Assembly: GCF_000421705.1 (NCBI RefSeq)
Contig: NZ_ATXN01000007.1
Span: 62,001 to 126,000 of the forward strand
Source: Brevundimonas naejangsanensis DSM 23858
GTDB lineage: Bacteria; Pseudomonadota; Alphaproteobacteria; Caulobacterales; Caulobacteraceae
Direction of reading: 5' to 3'
Length of the DNA: 64,000 nt
Shown: positions 9,756 through 18,178 of the stretch, piece by piece
Numbering within the stretch: position 1 is the first letter of the stretch
Layout of the letters: each line of letters starts with the position of its first letter
Position numbers and translations under genes: made by a program
Notes under the pieces: model-generated
The model's database searches: none
What the model saw: the letters and a program-made list of their open reading frames with translations, nothing else
Told to the model about the DNA's origin: nothing

Positions 9756-9861
9756 GTTGGGGAGTAGCTTCCGACATATCCCAGTCGGGATCGCGTCAAC
9801 ATACTTGCCTTAAGAGGCATGGCGCGATCAGCGGATTTTGTTTCCGCCTAGCGAGACCAGC
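9756..9861 (+). promoter_or_regulatory. Manganese (yybP-ykoY) riboswitch upstream of mntP
   Basis: The interval shows the conserved yybP-ykoY blocks: GGGGAGTAG in the 5' loop (about 9759-9767), the internal TCAACATACTT segment (about 9795-9805) and GCGAGACC before the closing strand (9851-9858). P1 can form between GTTGG (9756-9760) and CCAGC (9857-9861). Inside, CCGAC/GTCGG, GATCGCG/CGCGATC, TGCCT/AGGCA and GCGGA/TCCGC form the expected helices. This class binds Mn2+ and switches on manganese exporters, matching the gene directly downstream. Whether it acts on transcription or translation is not shown; no clear terminator was seen. Confidence 0.87.
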
Positions 9862-9933
9862 ATGCTGCACCCGTGGGGCCGGCCCGCGTGTGGAGCGTGC
9901 TGTCATATGCCCGGCCGAGTTCCCGTCTCCATC

Positions 9934-10524
9934 ATGATGTCCCCGTTCGCCATTGCCGTGCTGTCGCTCAGCATGTCCGCCGACGCCTTCGCCGCCGCCA
10001 TCGGTCGCGGCGCCCAGCATCGCCCCACCCTGCCCCAGGCCCTGCGCTCTGGTCTCGTGTTCGGCGTGGTCGAAGCGATCACCCCCCTGATCGGCTTCGC
10101 CCTGGGCGTGGCCGCCGCAGGCTTCGTCGAGGCGGTCGACCACTGGATCGCCTTCGGCCTGCTGGGCGCGGTCGGCGCCCGGATGATCTGGGAGGCGCTG
10201 AAGCGCGACGAGGATGCGACAGAGGCGACCGCTCCCGTCGGCAAGGCGGTGTCGCGCGGCCTGTTGGCCCTGATCGCGACCGCCGTGGGCACCTCGATCG
10301 ACGCGGGCGCCGTAGGCGTGGGCCTGGCCCTGCTGGAAGCCAATATCTGGCTGATCGCCTTCTGCATCGGCTTCACCACATTCGTCATGGCGAGCATCGG
10401 CCTGTTGATCGGCAAGGCGGCGGGAACGCGGCTGGGCAAGGTCGCCGAACTGCTCGGCGGCCTGGCCCTGATCGCCCTGGGCAGCAAGATCCTGTTGGAA
10501 CATCTCGGCGTTCTGGCTGGTTAA
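9934..10524 (+). CDS. mntP: Manganese efflux pump MntP
   Basis: Inner-membrane exporter of Mn2+. About 196 residues with six hydrophobic helices and the two diagnostic motifs in pseudo-symmetric halves: SMSADAFAAAIGRG near the N-terminus and GTSIDAGAVGVGL in the middle; the Asp residues are the metal-conducting ones. The start at 9934 (MMSPFAIAVLSLSMSADAF) matches the family's short N-terminus. The open frame extends upstream into the riboswitch, which cannot be coding; ATG 9907 with a GGAG 11 bases ahead is an alternative. Expression is predicted to rise with Mn2+ through the riboswitch. Confidence 0.93.
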   Translation: MMSPFAIAVLSLSMSADAFAAAIGRGAQHRPTLPQALRSGLVFGVVEAITPLIGFALGVAAAGFVEAVDHWIAFGLLGAVGARMIWEALKRDEDATEATAPVGKAVSRGLLALIATAVGTSIDAGAVGVGLALLEANIWLIAFCIGFTTFVMASIGLLIGKAAGTRLGKVAELLGGLALIALGSKILLEHLGVLAG

Positions 10525-10616
10525 ATCAGCCAGAAACCGGCTTTGCGCTTGCCGCCCGCAGGCGTTAGCGGAACCATCGGCCCTGACGCCCCAAGGCCGC
10601 ACCAAAGGAGACGCCC

Positions 10617-10844
10617 ATGCGCCCGCCCATTTTGCTCATCGCCGCCATCGCAGCGCCTCTGGCTCTGGCCGGATGCGCGACCGGCCGTGGCCTGCCGACC
10701 TATCAGGAAGAAATGACCAAGCTCGACGCCGAATGCGTGGCGCGCGGCGGCATCCTGTCCCCCAGCGGCATGCAGACGGGTCGCCCTCAGACCGACTATC
10801 TGTGCAAGATCGCCGGCGGCGCATCGAGGCTTCCACATAACTGA
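10617..10844 (+). CDS. Small predicted lipoprotein
   Basis: 75 residues. A signal peptide ends in the lipobox LALAGC (Cys at about 22), then a short soluble part with two Cys residues (DAECVARGG and DYLCKIAGG) that might pair. A strong AAGGAG site lies ahead of the ATG. It follows mntP by 92 bases on the same strand. No family recognised; it looks like a small outer-membrane-lipoprotein of the kind annotated as hypothetical in Caulobacterales. Confidence 0.7.
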   Translation: MRPPILLIAAIAAPLALAGCATGRGLPTYQEEMTKLDAECVARGGILSPSGMQTGRPQTDYLCKIAGGASRLPHN

Positions 10845-10921
10845 ACCCCGGCCTTGAAGCCCGCACGCGCGGCACGCCAGACCAGCCGCAATCCAATATC
10901 CTGAAGATGAAGAATCCGTGG

Positions 10922-10995
10922 TGGTTGGAGGCGGGATCGAACCGCCGACCTGTGGGTTATGAATCCACCGCTCTAACCATCTGAGCTACCCAACC
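10922..10995 (-). tRNA. tRNA with CAT anticodon, probably tRNA-Met (elongator)
   Basis: Cloverleaf readable on the minus strand: acceptor GGTTGGG/TCCAACC with discriminator A, D-arm AGCTCAGATGGTTAGAGC, anticodon loop TTCATAA, T-arm GGCGG-TTCGATC-CCGCC. CCA is not encoded. The anticodon CAT could be elongator Met or lysidine-modified Ile; the acceptor does not resemble initiator tRNA (no C1-A72 mismatch). The anticodon stem has an A-C mismatch at its bottom pair. The other sequence in 10845-11189 is only the promoter side of the dehydrogenase gene. Confidence 0.9.
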
Positions 10996-11189
10996 CCATA
11001 CGGAGCATCTCGCCGGATCGAAACGACCCTGAGCGCGAGAGGGGTGCGTATATCGCCGCCTTCCGTCCGGTTCAAGCCGCTTCGACATGGATTTCGTGCG
11101 GGACCATCGGTCGCGGCGTCTTTCGGCTCGCGTAATGCGTTGCGAGCCTGCATCTTCGCCATCCAAAGCCACGCTGTACAGGAGCGGCC

Positions 11190-12419
11190 ATGCGCCCCGC
11201 CCTCTTCGCCGTTTCCGCCGCCGCCCTGCTTCTCGCCGCCTGCGGCGCCAATGGACAGAGCGAGGCGCAACCCGCCGCCACCGGCGCCCCGGTCGAGACG
11301 CGCCCACCCAACAACCCGGATCAGAAGCCCGCGCACGAAGGCCAGACGCGCGCGCCGTCGGTCAGCACCGCCATCGCCATGCAACACGCCGTCGTCGCAG
11401 AGGGGCTGGAGCATCCCTGGGGCCTGGCCCTGCTGCCGGACGGCCAGTGGCTGGTGACCGAACGGCCCGGCCGCATGCGCGTCGTCAGCGTTGAAGGCCA
11501 GATCGGGTCTCCGATCAGCGGCCTGCCCGCCGTGGCGGCGCGCGGCCAGGGCGGCCTGCTGGACGTGATCCTCAGCCCGACTTTCGCCCAGGACCGGACC
11601 ATCTACTGGTCCTACGCCCAGCCGCGGAACGGCGGAAACGGCACGGCCGTGGCGCGCGGGCGCCTGTCGGACGACCTGAGCCGCATCGAAAACGTGCAGG
11701 TCGTTTTCCAGGTCAAGGACACCTATGACGGAGACAAGCACTTCGGCTCCTCCCTGGTCTTCGGCCCGGACGGCAAGCTGTACATCACCATCGGCGAGCG
11801 CTCGGACAAGCCGATGCGGCCGACGGCCCAGAGCCTGACCTCGCACCACGGCAAGGTCATCCGCATCAACGCCGACGGCTCGGTTCCGTCCGACAACCCC
11901 TTCGTCGGCCGCGAGGGCGCCCTGCCCGAGATCTGGTCCTACGGCCACCGCAACCCGCAGGGCATCGCCGTCCAGCCGGGAACTGGCGCGGTCTGGAGCA
12001 TCGAGCACGGCACGCGCGGCGGCGACGAACTGAACCTGGAGAAGGCGGGCGCCAATTTCGGCTGGCCCGGCGCGGCCTACGGCATCGAATACAACGGCGA
12101 CGCCATCCCCGGCGCTGCGACGACGCAGGAAGGCACTGTCCAGCCCATATACTACTGGGACCCGGTGATCGCGCCGGGCGGCATGGTCTTCTACGACGGC
12201 GCCATGTTCCCGGATTGGAAGGGCAACGCCCTGATCGGCGGTCTGGGCAGCAAGCACCTGGTCCGGCTGGTGCTGCGCGACGGCCGCGTGGTCGGCGAGG
12301 AGCGCCTGCTGACCGGTCTGGGCGAACGCATCCGCGACGTGGCGGTCGGGCCCGATGGCGCCGTCTGGGTCGTGACAGACGAGGAGAACGGCAAGCTGGT
12401 GCGGCTGGCGCGCCGCTGA
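11190..12419 (+). CDS. PQQ-dependent sugar dehydrogenase family lipoprotein
   Basis: 409 residues of the soluble glucose/aldose (Asd/YliI-like) beta-propeller family, oxidising aldose sugars with PQQ. A lipobox LLAAC places Cys near 18, so it is anchored in a membrane facing the periplasm. A low-complexity linker runs to about 65. The propeller core shows LEHPWGLALLPDGQWLVTERPGRM, GGLLDVILSPTF, HFGSSLVFGPDGKLYITIGER, SYGHRNPQGIA, EHGTRGGDELN and a final PDGAVWVVTDEENGKL. Stands alone, closed by a strong terminator. Actual substrate and PQQ dependence are family inference. Confidence 0.87.
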   Translation: MRPALFAVSAAALLLAACGANGQSEAQPAATGAPVETRPPNNPDQKPAHEGQTRAPSVSTAIAMQHAVVAEGLEHPWGLALLPDGQWLVTERPGRMRVVSVEGQIGSPISGLPAVAARGQGGLLDVILSPTFAQDRTIYWSYAQPRNGGNGTAVARGRLSDDLSRIENVQVVFQVKDTYDGDKHFGSSLVFGPDGKLYITIGERSDKPMRPTAQSLTSHHGKVIRINADGSVPSDNPFVGREGALPEIWSYGHRNPQGIAVQPGTGAVWSIEHGTRGGDELNLEKAGANFGWPGAAYGIEYNGDAIPGAATTQEGTVQPIYYWDPVIAPGGMVFYDGAMFPDWKGNALIGGLGSKHLVRLVLRDGRVVGEERLLTGLGERIRDVAVGPDGAVWVVTDEENGKLVRLARR

Positions 12420-12431
12420 GGCTGAAATGAC

Positions 12432-12463
12432 AGGGCGGGCCGCATGAAGCGGCCCGCCCTTTT
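12432..12463 (+). terminator. Rho-independent terminator of the sugar dehydrogenase gene
   Basis: Perfect 12-base GC-rich stem (12432-12443 with 12449-12460), loop ATGAA, followed by a short T run. Thirteen bases after the stop codon. Confidence 0.9.
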
Positions 12464-12493
12464 CACATCTGGCGACCTCACGCGCCTTGTTAC

Positions 12494-12513
12494 TTGACGT
12501 TGACGTAAACGTC
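12494..12513. promoter_or_regulatory. ACGT-palindrome operator candidate ahead of the beta-oxidation operon
   Basis: Overlapping inverted repeats: GACGTT (12496-12501) with AACGTC (12508-12513), and nested GACGT-AA-ACGTC (12502-12513). The site is about 145 bases upstream of the thiolase start. ACGT-centred palindromes of this form are reported for regulators of fatty-acid and branched-chain acyl-CoA catabolism in proteobacteria (LiuR/FadR-like); the regulator here is not in the window. Confidence 0.5.
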
Positions 12514-12594
12514 GGCTTTCTAGCGGCCTGAGTTTCAATTCCAGACGCGATGATCGGACCCGTCCGCCCACCGCCTCCCAACCAAGACCCAACC

Positions 12595-12636
12595 GTCCCT
12601 CAAGCAGTTCGCTGCCGCGCAGCGAACGGTAGGGAC
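12595..12636 (+). repeat. CTCAAGCAG-family palindromic repeat in the thiolase leader
   Basis: Near-perfect hairpin with outer arms GTCCCT/AGGGAC, the CTCAAGCAG block on the left, TTCGCTG/CAGCGAA inner stem and the GGTAG block on the right. It ends about 20 bases before the thiolase start codon, just upstream of the ribosome site, so it will be in the mRNA leader. The same block order occurs at several other places in the window. Confidence 0.8.
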
Positions 12637-12657
12637 ATCAAAGAAGAGAGACGCTCC

Positions 12658-13863
12658 ATGGCCGACGCCTATATCTACGACGCCGTGCGCACCCCGCGCG
12701 GCAAGGGCAAGAAGGATGGCAGCCTGCACGAGATCACGGCCCTGAGCCTTGCGGCCCAGGTCCTTGAAGCGCTGCGCGACCGCAACGGGCTGGACACCTC
12801 CAAGGTCGACGACGTCATGCTGGGCGTGGTGTCTCCGGTCGGCGAACAGGGCGCGGACATCGCCCGCACCGCCGTCCTGACGGCGGGCTGGAGCCAGGAA
12901 ACGGCGGGCTATCAGTTGAACCGCTTCTGCGCCTCGGGTCTGGAGGCCGTGAACGTGGCCGCCGCCAAGGTGAAGTCGGGCGAGGCGAACATGGCCGTCG
13001 GCGGCGGCGTCGAGGCCATGAGCCGGGTGCCGATGGGTTCCGACGGCGGCGCCTGGCCGACCGACCCGTCCTCGGCCTTCCCGACCTATTTCGTGCCGCA
13101 AGGCGTCTCGGCCGACATGATCGCCACCAAATACGGCTTCAGCCGCGATGACGTGGACGCCTATTCGGTCGAAAGCCACAAGCGCGCCGCCAAGTCGTGG
13201 GCCGAGGGCCGCTTCGGCAAGTCGGTGATCGCGGTCAGGAACCAGCTCGGCCTCATCCAGCTGGATCGTGACGAAACCGTTCGTCCGAACACGGACATGC
13301 AGACGCTGGCGGGCCTGAACCCCTCGTTCGCCATGATGGGCGGCATGGGCTTCGACGCCGTGATCGGCCAACGCTACCCCGAAGTCGCCAGCGTCAACCA
13401 CGTCCACACTCCCGGCAACTCGTCCGGCATCGTCGACGGCGCCGCGGGCGTGCTGATCGGCACCAAGGAAATGGGCGAAGCGCTGGGCCTGAAGCCGCGC
13501 GCCAAGATCCTGGGCGGCGCCTCGATCGGCTCTGAGCCGTCGATCATGCTGACCGGCCCCGAGCCCGTCACCCGCAAACTGCTGGGCAAGCTGGGCATGC
13601 AGCCGGGCGACATCGACCTGTACGAACTGAACGAGGCCTTCGCGGCCGTGGTGCTGCGCTACATGCAGGCGCTCGACATCCCGCACGACAAGATCAACGT
13701 CTGCGGCGGCGCCATCGCCATGGGCCACCCGCTGGGCGCCACCGGCGCCATGATCCTGGGCACGGTGCTGGACGAGCTGGAGCGCTCGAACAAGTCCACC
13801 GCCCTGGCCACCCTCTGCATCGGCGCCGGCATGGGCACCGCCACCGTCATCGAACGCGTCTGA
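12658..13863 (+). CDS. fadA: Acetyl-CoA C-acyltransferase (thiolase)
   Basis: Cytoplasmic thiolase that cleaves 3-ketoacyl-CoA in beta-oxidation (or condenses acetyl-CoA). 401 residues from ATG 12658; the open frame extends upstream, but the conserved N-terminus [16 protein letters not shown] fixes this start, with an AGAAGAGAG ribosome site. The acylated Cys is about residue 91 in [10 protein letters not shown], the NEAFA and GHPLGATGA motifs carry the His, and the second Cys is in CIGAGMG. It sits 11 bases upstream of the multifunctional FadB/FadJ-like gene, which supports a degradative role. PhaA-type biosynthetic use is less likely given the partner. Confidence 0.92.
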   Translation: MADAYIYDAVRTPRGKGKKDGSLHEITALSLAAQVLEALRDRNGLDTSKVDDVMLGVVSPVGEQGADIARTAVLTAGWSQETAGYQLNRFCASGLEAVNVAAAKVKSGEANMAVGGGVEAMSRVPMGSDGGAWPTDPSSAFPTYFVPQGVSADMIATKYGFSRDDVDAYSVESHKRAAKSWAEGRFGKSVIAVRNQLGLIQLDRDETVRPNTDMQTLAGLNPSFAMMGGMGFDAVIGQRYPEVASVNHVHTPGNSSGIVDGAAGVLIGTKEMGEALGLKPRAKILGGASIGSEPSIMLTGPEPVTRKLLGKLGMQPGDIDLYELNEAFAAVVLRYMQALDIPHDKINVCGGAIAMGHPLGATGAMILGTVLDELERSNKSTALATLCIGAGMGTATVIERV

Positions 13864-13874
13864 TCCGGGAGCAT

Positions 13875-16073
13875 ATGACCATGGAAAACTTCAAGATCGA
13901 CATCGACGCTGACGGCATCGCCACAGTCGCCTTCGACGTGCCGGGCCGTTCGATGAACACCCTGACCGGCGCCGTCATCGCCGAGATCCCGGCTCTGGTG
14001 GAGAAGATCAAGACCGACGACGCCATCAAGGGCGTGATCATCACCTCGGGCAAGCCGACCGGATTCTGCGCCGGTGCGGATCTGGGCGACATGGCCTCGG
14101 GCATGCTGGCCGGCGGCGGCGACCTGCAGAAGGCGTTCGACACCGGCTGGGCGCTGAACGGCGCATTCCGCCAGCTTGAGACCTCGGGCAAGCCGGTGGC
14201 GGCGGCCATCAACGGCCTGGCGCTGGGCGGCGGGCTGGAGTTCACCCTGGCCTGCCACTATCGCGTCGTCGAGAACGACCCGAAGATCCAGTTGGGTCTG
14301 CCCGAGATCAAGGTCGGCCTTTTCCCCGGCGGCGGGGGCACCCAGCGTCTGACGCGCCTGATCGGAGTGCAGAACGCCCTGATGCAGATGGCCGAGGGCA
14401 AGTCCTGGCGCCCTAACGACGCCAAGGGCGCCGGCGTCGTCCATGAGGTTGTCGAAAAGGGCCAGTCGGTCGAAGCCGCCAAGGCCTGGATCAAGAACGG
14501 CGGCAAGGCCGTCCAGCCGTGGGACGATCCCAAGTTCAAGATCCCCGGAGGCGGCCCGCACCATCCGGCGGGGATGCAGGTCTTCGTCATGGGCAACGCC
14601 ATCCTGCGCAAGCAGTCCTATGGCAACTACCCGGCCGTGCTGAACATGATGAAGGCCGTCTATGAAGGCGTTCAGGTGCCGATCGAGGCGGGTCTGCGCA
14701 TCGAGACGCGCTACTTCATCAAGACCCTGATGACGCCGCAGGCCCAGGCCATGATCCGCAGTCTGTTCCTGTCCAAGCAGGAGCTGGACAAGGGCGCCGT
14801 GCGCCCGGCGGGCGTGCCCAAGTCCGACCCCAAGAAAGTCAGCGTCCTGGGCGCCGGCATGATGGGCGCGGGCATCGCCTATGTTCAGGTCATGGCCGGC
14901 ATCGAGACCGTGCTGATCGACCAGACGCAGGAAGCCGCCGACAAGGGCAAGGTCCACGTCGAGGAGTTGCTGAAGAAGCGGCTGTCGCGCGGTCAGATGA
15001 CGCAGGAGAAGTATGACGCCACCCTGGCCCTGGTCACGGCGACGACGGACTATGACCTGATCAAGGGCTCGGACCTGGTCATCGAGGCCGTGTTCGAAAA
15101 CCGCGAGATCAAGGCCGACGTCACCAAGCGCGCCGAGGCTCAGCTGGCCGTAGGCGCCGTGTTCGGCTCCAACACCTCGACACTGCCGATCTCGGGTCTG
15201 GCCGAGGCCAGCGTGCGGCCGGAAGACTTCATCGGCATCCACTTCTTCTCGCCCGTCGACAAGATGATGCTGGTCGAGATCATCATGGGCGAAAAGACCG
15301 GCGACGCGGCTCTGGCCAAGGCGCTGGACTATGTCCTGAAGATCAGGAAGACGCCGATCGTCGTCAACGACAGCCGCGGCTTCTACACCTCGCGCTGCTT
15401 CTCCACCTTCCTGATGGAAGGCATGGCCATGCTGGAAGAGGGCTATTCGCCCGTGCTGATCGACAACGTCGGCCGCATGACCGGCATGCCGCGCGGCCCG
15501 CTGGAGATGCACGACGACGTGGCGCTCGACCTGTCGTACAAGATCGCCAAGCAGACCCGCGAGGATCTGGGCGACAAGTATGTCCCGACCGAGGGCGAGC
15601 AGATCGTCGCCACCATGGTCGAACAGGGCCGCTATGGCCGTAAGAACGGCAAGGGCTTCTACGACTACGACCAGAAGCCCAAGGTCATCTGGCCGGGCCT
15701 GGCCGAACTGGCCCCGACCACCAAGAGCGACGCCTTCGGCGAAAGCCCCGAGGCCCTGGCCGCCATCGACGAGCTGAAGACCCGCCTGCTGTATCGTCAG
15801 GCGGTTGAAGTGGCCCGTTGCTGGGAAGAGGGCGTCATCGACGACCCGCGCGAAGGCGACCTGGGCGCCATCCTGGGCTGGGGCTTCGCGCCCTGGACCG
15901 GCGGCCCCATCACCTTCATCGACCAGACGGGCCTGAAGGCCTTCGTGGCCAAGGCCGACGAACTGGCCGCCAAATACGGCGACCGCTTCAAGGTTCCGCA
16001 GCTCCTGCGCGACATGGCCGCCAAGGACGAAACCTTCTACGGCCGCTTCGCGCCGGAGAAGAAGGCGGCCTGA
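13875..16073 (+). CDS. Enoyl-CoA hydratase / 3-hydroxyacyl-CoA dehydrogenase fusion
   Basis: 732-residue multifunctional beta-oxidation alpha-subunit of FadB/FadJ type. The N-terminal crotonase domain (about 1-190) has [25 protein letters not shown] and [17 protein letters not shown]. The NAD-binding 3HCDH domain starts near 318 with [15 protein letters not shown] and includes GSNTSTLPI and [17 protein letters not shown]-terminal 3HCDH domains run from about 505 ([10 protein letters not shown]). It hydrates trans-2-enoyl-CoA and oxidises the 3-hydroxyacyl-CoA for the thiolase encoded just upstream. ATG 13875 has GGGA at good spacing; ATG 13881 is an alternative. Confidence 0.93.
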   Translation: MTMENFKIDIDADGIATVAFDVPGRSMNTLTGAVIAEIPALVEKIKTDDAIKGVIITSGKPTGFCAGADLGDMASGMLAGGGDLQKAFDTGWALNGAFRQLETSGKPVAAAINGLALGGGLEFTLACHYRVVENDPKIQLGLPEIKVGLFPGGGGTQRLTRLIGVQNALMQMAEGKSWRPNDAKGAGVVHEVVEKGQSVEAAKAWIKNGGKAVQPWDDPKFKIPGGGPHHPAGMQVFVMGNAILRKQSYGNYPAVLNMMKAVYEGVQVPIEAGLRIETRYFIKTLMTPQAQAMIRSLFLSKQELDKGAVRPAGVPKSDPKKVSVLGAGMMGAGIAYVQVMAGIETVLIDQTQEAADKGKVHVEELLKKRLSRGQMTQEKYDATLALVTATTDYDLIKGSDLVIEAVFENREIKADVTKRAEAQLAVGAVFGSNTSTLPISGLAEASVRPEDFIGIHFFSPVDKMMLVEIIMGEKTGDAALAKALDYVLKIRKTPIVVNDSRGFYTSRCFSTFLMEGMAMLEEGYSPVLIDNVGRMTGMPRGPLEMHDDVALDLSYKIAKQTREDLGDKYVPTEGEQIVATMVEQGRYGRKNGKGFYDYDQKPKVIWPGLAELAPTTKSDAFGESPEALAAIDELKTRLLYRQAVEVARCWEEGVIDDPREGDLGAILGWGFAPWTGGPITFIDQTGLKAFVAKADELAAKYGDRFKVPQLLRDMAAKDETFYGRFAPEKKAA

Positions 16074-16097
16074 GGCTCGGCCGCAGACTGAAACGAC

Positions 16098-16127
16098 AAA
16101 GGGCGGCCTTCGCGGGCCGCCCTTTTT
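16098..16127 (+). terminator. Rho-independent terminator of the beta-oxidation operon
   Basis: AAAGGGCGGCC (16098-16108) pairs with GGCCGCCCTTT (16115-16125), with a six-base loop and a T run. It lies 25 bases after the stop. Confidence 0.92.
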
Positions 16128-16182
16128 GTTGGCGCTACGCTCGCAACGCGGTCGCTCGCCGCTTGTGGCCTCGCCCTACTTC

Positions 16183-16309
16183 CCGCTCATCCCGGCGGAC
16201 GCCGGGACCCAGTGAGAGCCACGTGCTCAGCCTTTAAAGAAGTCCAAGATTTCCACGCCCTACGCATGAAGCCAAAGAACTGGATCCCGGCGTCCGCCGG
16301 GACGAGCGG
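16183..16309. repeat. Inverted pair of a CATCCCGGCGGACGCCGGG-type intergenic repeat
   Basis: Arm 16183-16213 and inverted arm 16279-16309 differ at only two of 31 bases, separated by 65 bases; each arm itself is a small palindrome around CCGGCGGACGCCGG. A third copy is at 63688-63719. It occupies the gap between two convergent transcription units. A degenerate CTCAAGCAG-family copy may lie at 16131-16170. Confidence 0.85.
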
Positions 16310-16317
16310 AAAAGGGG

Positions 16318-17136
16318 TCACCTGCTCCGAAACACCCGCGACGCCGCATAACCCGTCATCGCCGCCAGGATCACGCACAGCACGCCATAACTCCACGGGC
16401 GGCGGTGGGCGAACTCATAGATGTCGCGCTCCAGTCCCACCTTCTCGACCGTCAGGGTCAGGTTGGACACCGACACCGGCGCCCCTTCCTGAAACAGCCA
16501 GACCTCGGCGTAATACTTCCCCGTCGGAGCCACGGCGGGCAGTTTGACCTCGGCGCGGAACAGTCCCCGGTCGACGAACTCCACCCCCTTGGGGTCGGTG
16601 TCGTAAAGGGCCGCCGCCTCCTTCAGCCGGATGACGGCGCGGCGCCAGTCCAGATAGTCTTCGCCCAGACGGCTGACGACCACGTCGCGCACGCCATAGC
16701 GGGTGACGGTGCGGGCCTCTTCTGGCGCGTCGATGCGCAGGTGGTCGACGCCCACGCCCAGGCGACGCAGCTGGCCGAAATCGGCGATGTCGCTAAGCGG
16801 CCGCGTCGAGGCGGTCATGTAGAAGCCGGGCGCCCCCTCGAACAACACCGGGCGGCTGTTCAGCCATACGCCCATGTTGCGCGCCTTCTTGACCAGACGC
16901 ACCGGCGCGTCGGGCCCGCGCACCACCACCACCACGTCGGCGGGCGTGTCGGTCGGGTTGAACACGGCGCCGTAGAGGACGATGGACGCCCCCCGGAAAC
17001 CAGAATCCACATCCACCCGTGCGTCGGTCAGGGCGGCGGCGACCCGCACCTCCTCGGTCGTAGCGGCCGAGCGTTCGATGATGATCTCGGGCGCCGCAAT
17101 CTGGGGCGGCGGTTCTGGCGGCAGAACCTGAAACAT
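16318..17136 (-). CDS. TIGR02186 family membrane-anchored protein
   Basis: 272 residues. Begins MFQVLPPEPPP and overlaps the upstream TSUP gene by one base (TGATG). An extracytoplasmic region with an immunoglobulin-like beta pattern (GASIVLYGAVFNPTDTPADVVVVVRGP; FRAEVKLPAVAPTGKYYAEVWLF) is followed by one C-terminal membrane helix (WSYGVLCVILAAMTGYAAS) and a basic end. No cleavable signal peptide is obvious. This alphaproteobacterial family is regularly found next to TauE/SafE transporters, and the one-base overlap indicates translational coupling. Biochemical role is unknown. Confidence 0.8.
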   Translation of the reverse strand: MFQVLPPEPPPQIAAPEIIIERSAATTEEVRVAAALTDARVDVDSGFRGASIVLYGAVFNPTDTPADVVVVVRGPDAPVRLVKKARNMGVWLNSRPVLFEGAPGFYMTASTRPLSDIADFGQLRRLGVGVDHLRIDAPEEARTVTRYGVRDVVVSRLGEDYLDWRRAVIRLKEAAALYDTDPKGVEFVDRGLFRAEVKLPAVAPTGKYYAEVWLFQEGAPVSVSNLTLTVEKVGLERDIYEFAHRRPWSYGVLCVILAAMTGYAASRVFRSR

Positions 17137-18059
17137 CAGTCCGCCACCCCCGGCGCCAGCAGGAACAGATCGCTGGGCCGCACGAACAGTTCCAGCCCCA
17201 TCTGAATGCCGACCAGCAGAACGATCAGCCCCAGGGCCGCACGCATCTCTTCGGCGCGGAACCGGCCCGACAGGCGCGCGCCGTACTGAGCCCCGACGAC
17301 ACCGCCCAGCAGCAGGATGGTCGACAGGACGATGTCCACCGTCTGGTTGCGCCCGGCCTGAAGCACGGTGGTGATGGCGGTCGTGATGATGATCTGGAAC
17401 AGGCTGGTGCCGACCACCACGCTGGCCTTCATCCGCAGGACATAGAGCATGGCCGGCACCAGGATGAAGCCGCCGCCCACCCCCATGATGGCCGACAGAA
17501 TCCCGGCGAACACGCCCAGTCCGAACGGCGGAATGGCGCTGATATAGAGGCCCGAGCGCGGGAAGCGCATCCTGAACGGCAGGCCGTACAGCCACATGGG
17601 GCGGCGGCGCTCCTTGCGCGGCGGGGTCTCGCCCCGGACGCGATGCAGGATCTGCGTCAGGCTCTCGTACAGCATCATGCCGCCGATGGAGCCGAGGAAC
17701 AGCAGGTAGGACAGCGACACCACCAGGTCGGCCTGACCCAGCAGACGCAGGTAGCGGAACAGTTCGACCCCGGCGAGCGCGCCCAGCGCCCCGCCTACCG
17801 CCATGATGCCGCCGATGCGGTAATCGACCGCCTTCATGCCGGAATAGCGGATGACGCCCGAGGTCGAGGAGGCGACGACGTGGCTGGCCTGGCTGGCCAC
17901 CGCCACCGTCGGCGGAATCCCCAGAAACACCAGCACCGGCGCCATCAGGAAACCGCCGCCGATGCCGAACAGGCCGGACACGAATCCGACCAGCGCCCCC
18001 AGCATGACCAGGAGCGGCCAGTTCACCGAGACTTCGGCGATCGGCAGGTAAATATCCAC
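17136..18059 (-). CDS. TauE/SafE (TSUP) family anion permease
   Basis: 307 residues with about eight membrane segments and the duplicated TSUP motif GALVGFVSGLFGIGGGFLMAP / GVFAGILSAIMGVGGGFILVP. The family moves sulfite, sulfoacetate and other organosulfur anions across the inner membrane; the specific substrate is not evident. A basic cytoplasmic loop (HRVRGETPPRKERRR) separates the halves. Coupled to the TIGR02186 gene. In other alphaproteobacteria this pair sits near sulfur or cysteine genes; none is adjacent here. Confidence 0.87.
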   Translation of the reverse strand: MDIYLPIAEVSVNWPLLVMLGALVGFVSGLFGIGGGFLMAPVLVFLGIPPTVAVASQASHVVASSTSGVIRYSGMKAVDYRIGGIMAVGGALGALAGVELFRYLRLLGQADLVVSLSYLLFLGSIGGMMLYESLTQILHRVRGETPPRKERRRPMWLYGLPFRMRFPRSGLYISAIPPFGLGVFAGILSAIMGVGGGFILVPAMLYVLRMKASVVVGTSLFQIIITTAITTVLQAGRNQTVDIVLSTILLLGGVVGAQYGARLSGRFRAEEMRAALGLIVLLVGIQMGLELFVRPSDLFLLAPGVAD

Positions 18060-18178
18060 GGCACGCGCCTTCGGCTGGAAGGACAGGCAATCGGCGCCGG
18101 AAAGGCGACTAGGCCTCTGGTCTTAGCGGCCCCTGCGGCGAACCGCCACCCCCGGCCGCGCCTGTTTGCGCGCGGCCT

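Noticed and set aside
9838..9933. N-terminal extension of mntP from a TTG
   Set aside because: The stretch is part of the riboswitch, and the family starts just before the first helix.
12550..12657. Thiolase start 36 codons further upstream
   Set aside because: This would translate the palindromic repeat; the conserved thiolase N-terminus and ribosome site are at 12658.
13659..15512. 617-residue minus-strand open frame
   Set aside because: Antisense to the thiolase and FadB-like genes; His/Asp-rich composition typical of shadow frames.
17137..18090. Long N-terminal extension of the TIGR02186 frame
   Set aside because: It lies over the TSUP permease gene in another frame; the ATG overlapping the permease stop is the natural start.
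18154..18177. Hairpin GGCCGCGC/GCGCGGCC directly after podJ
   Set aside because: Good stem, but it abuts the stop codon and lacks a T run; not listed as a terminator.
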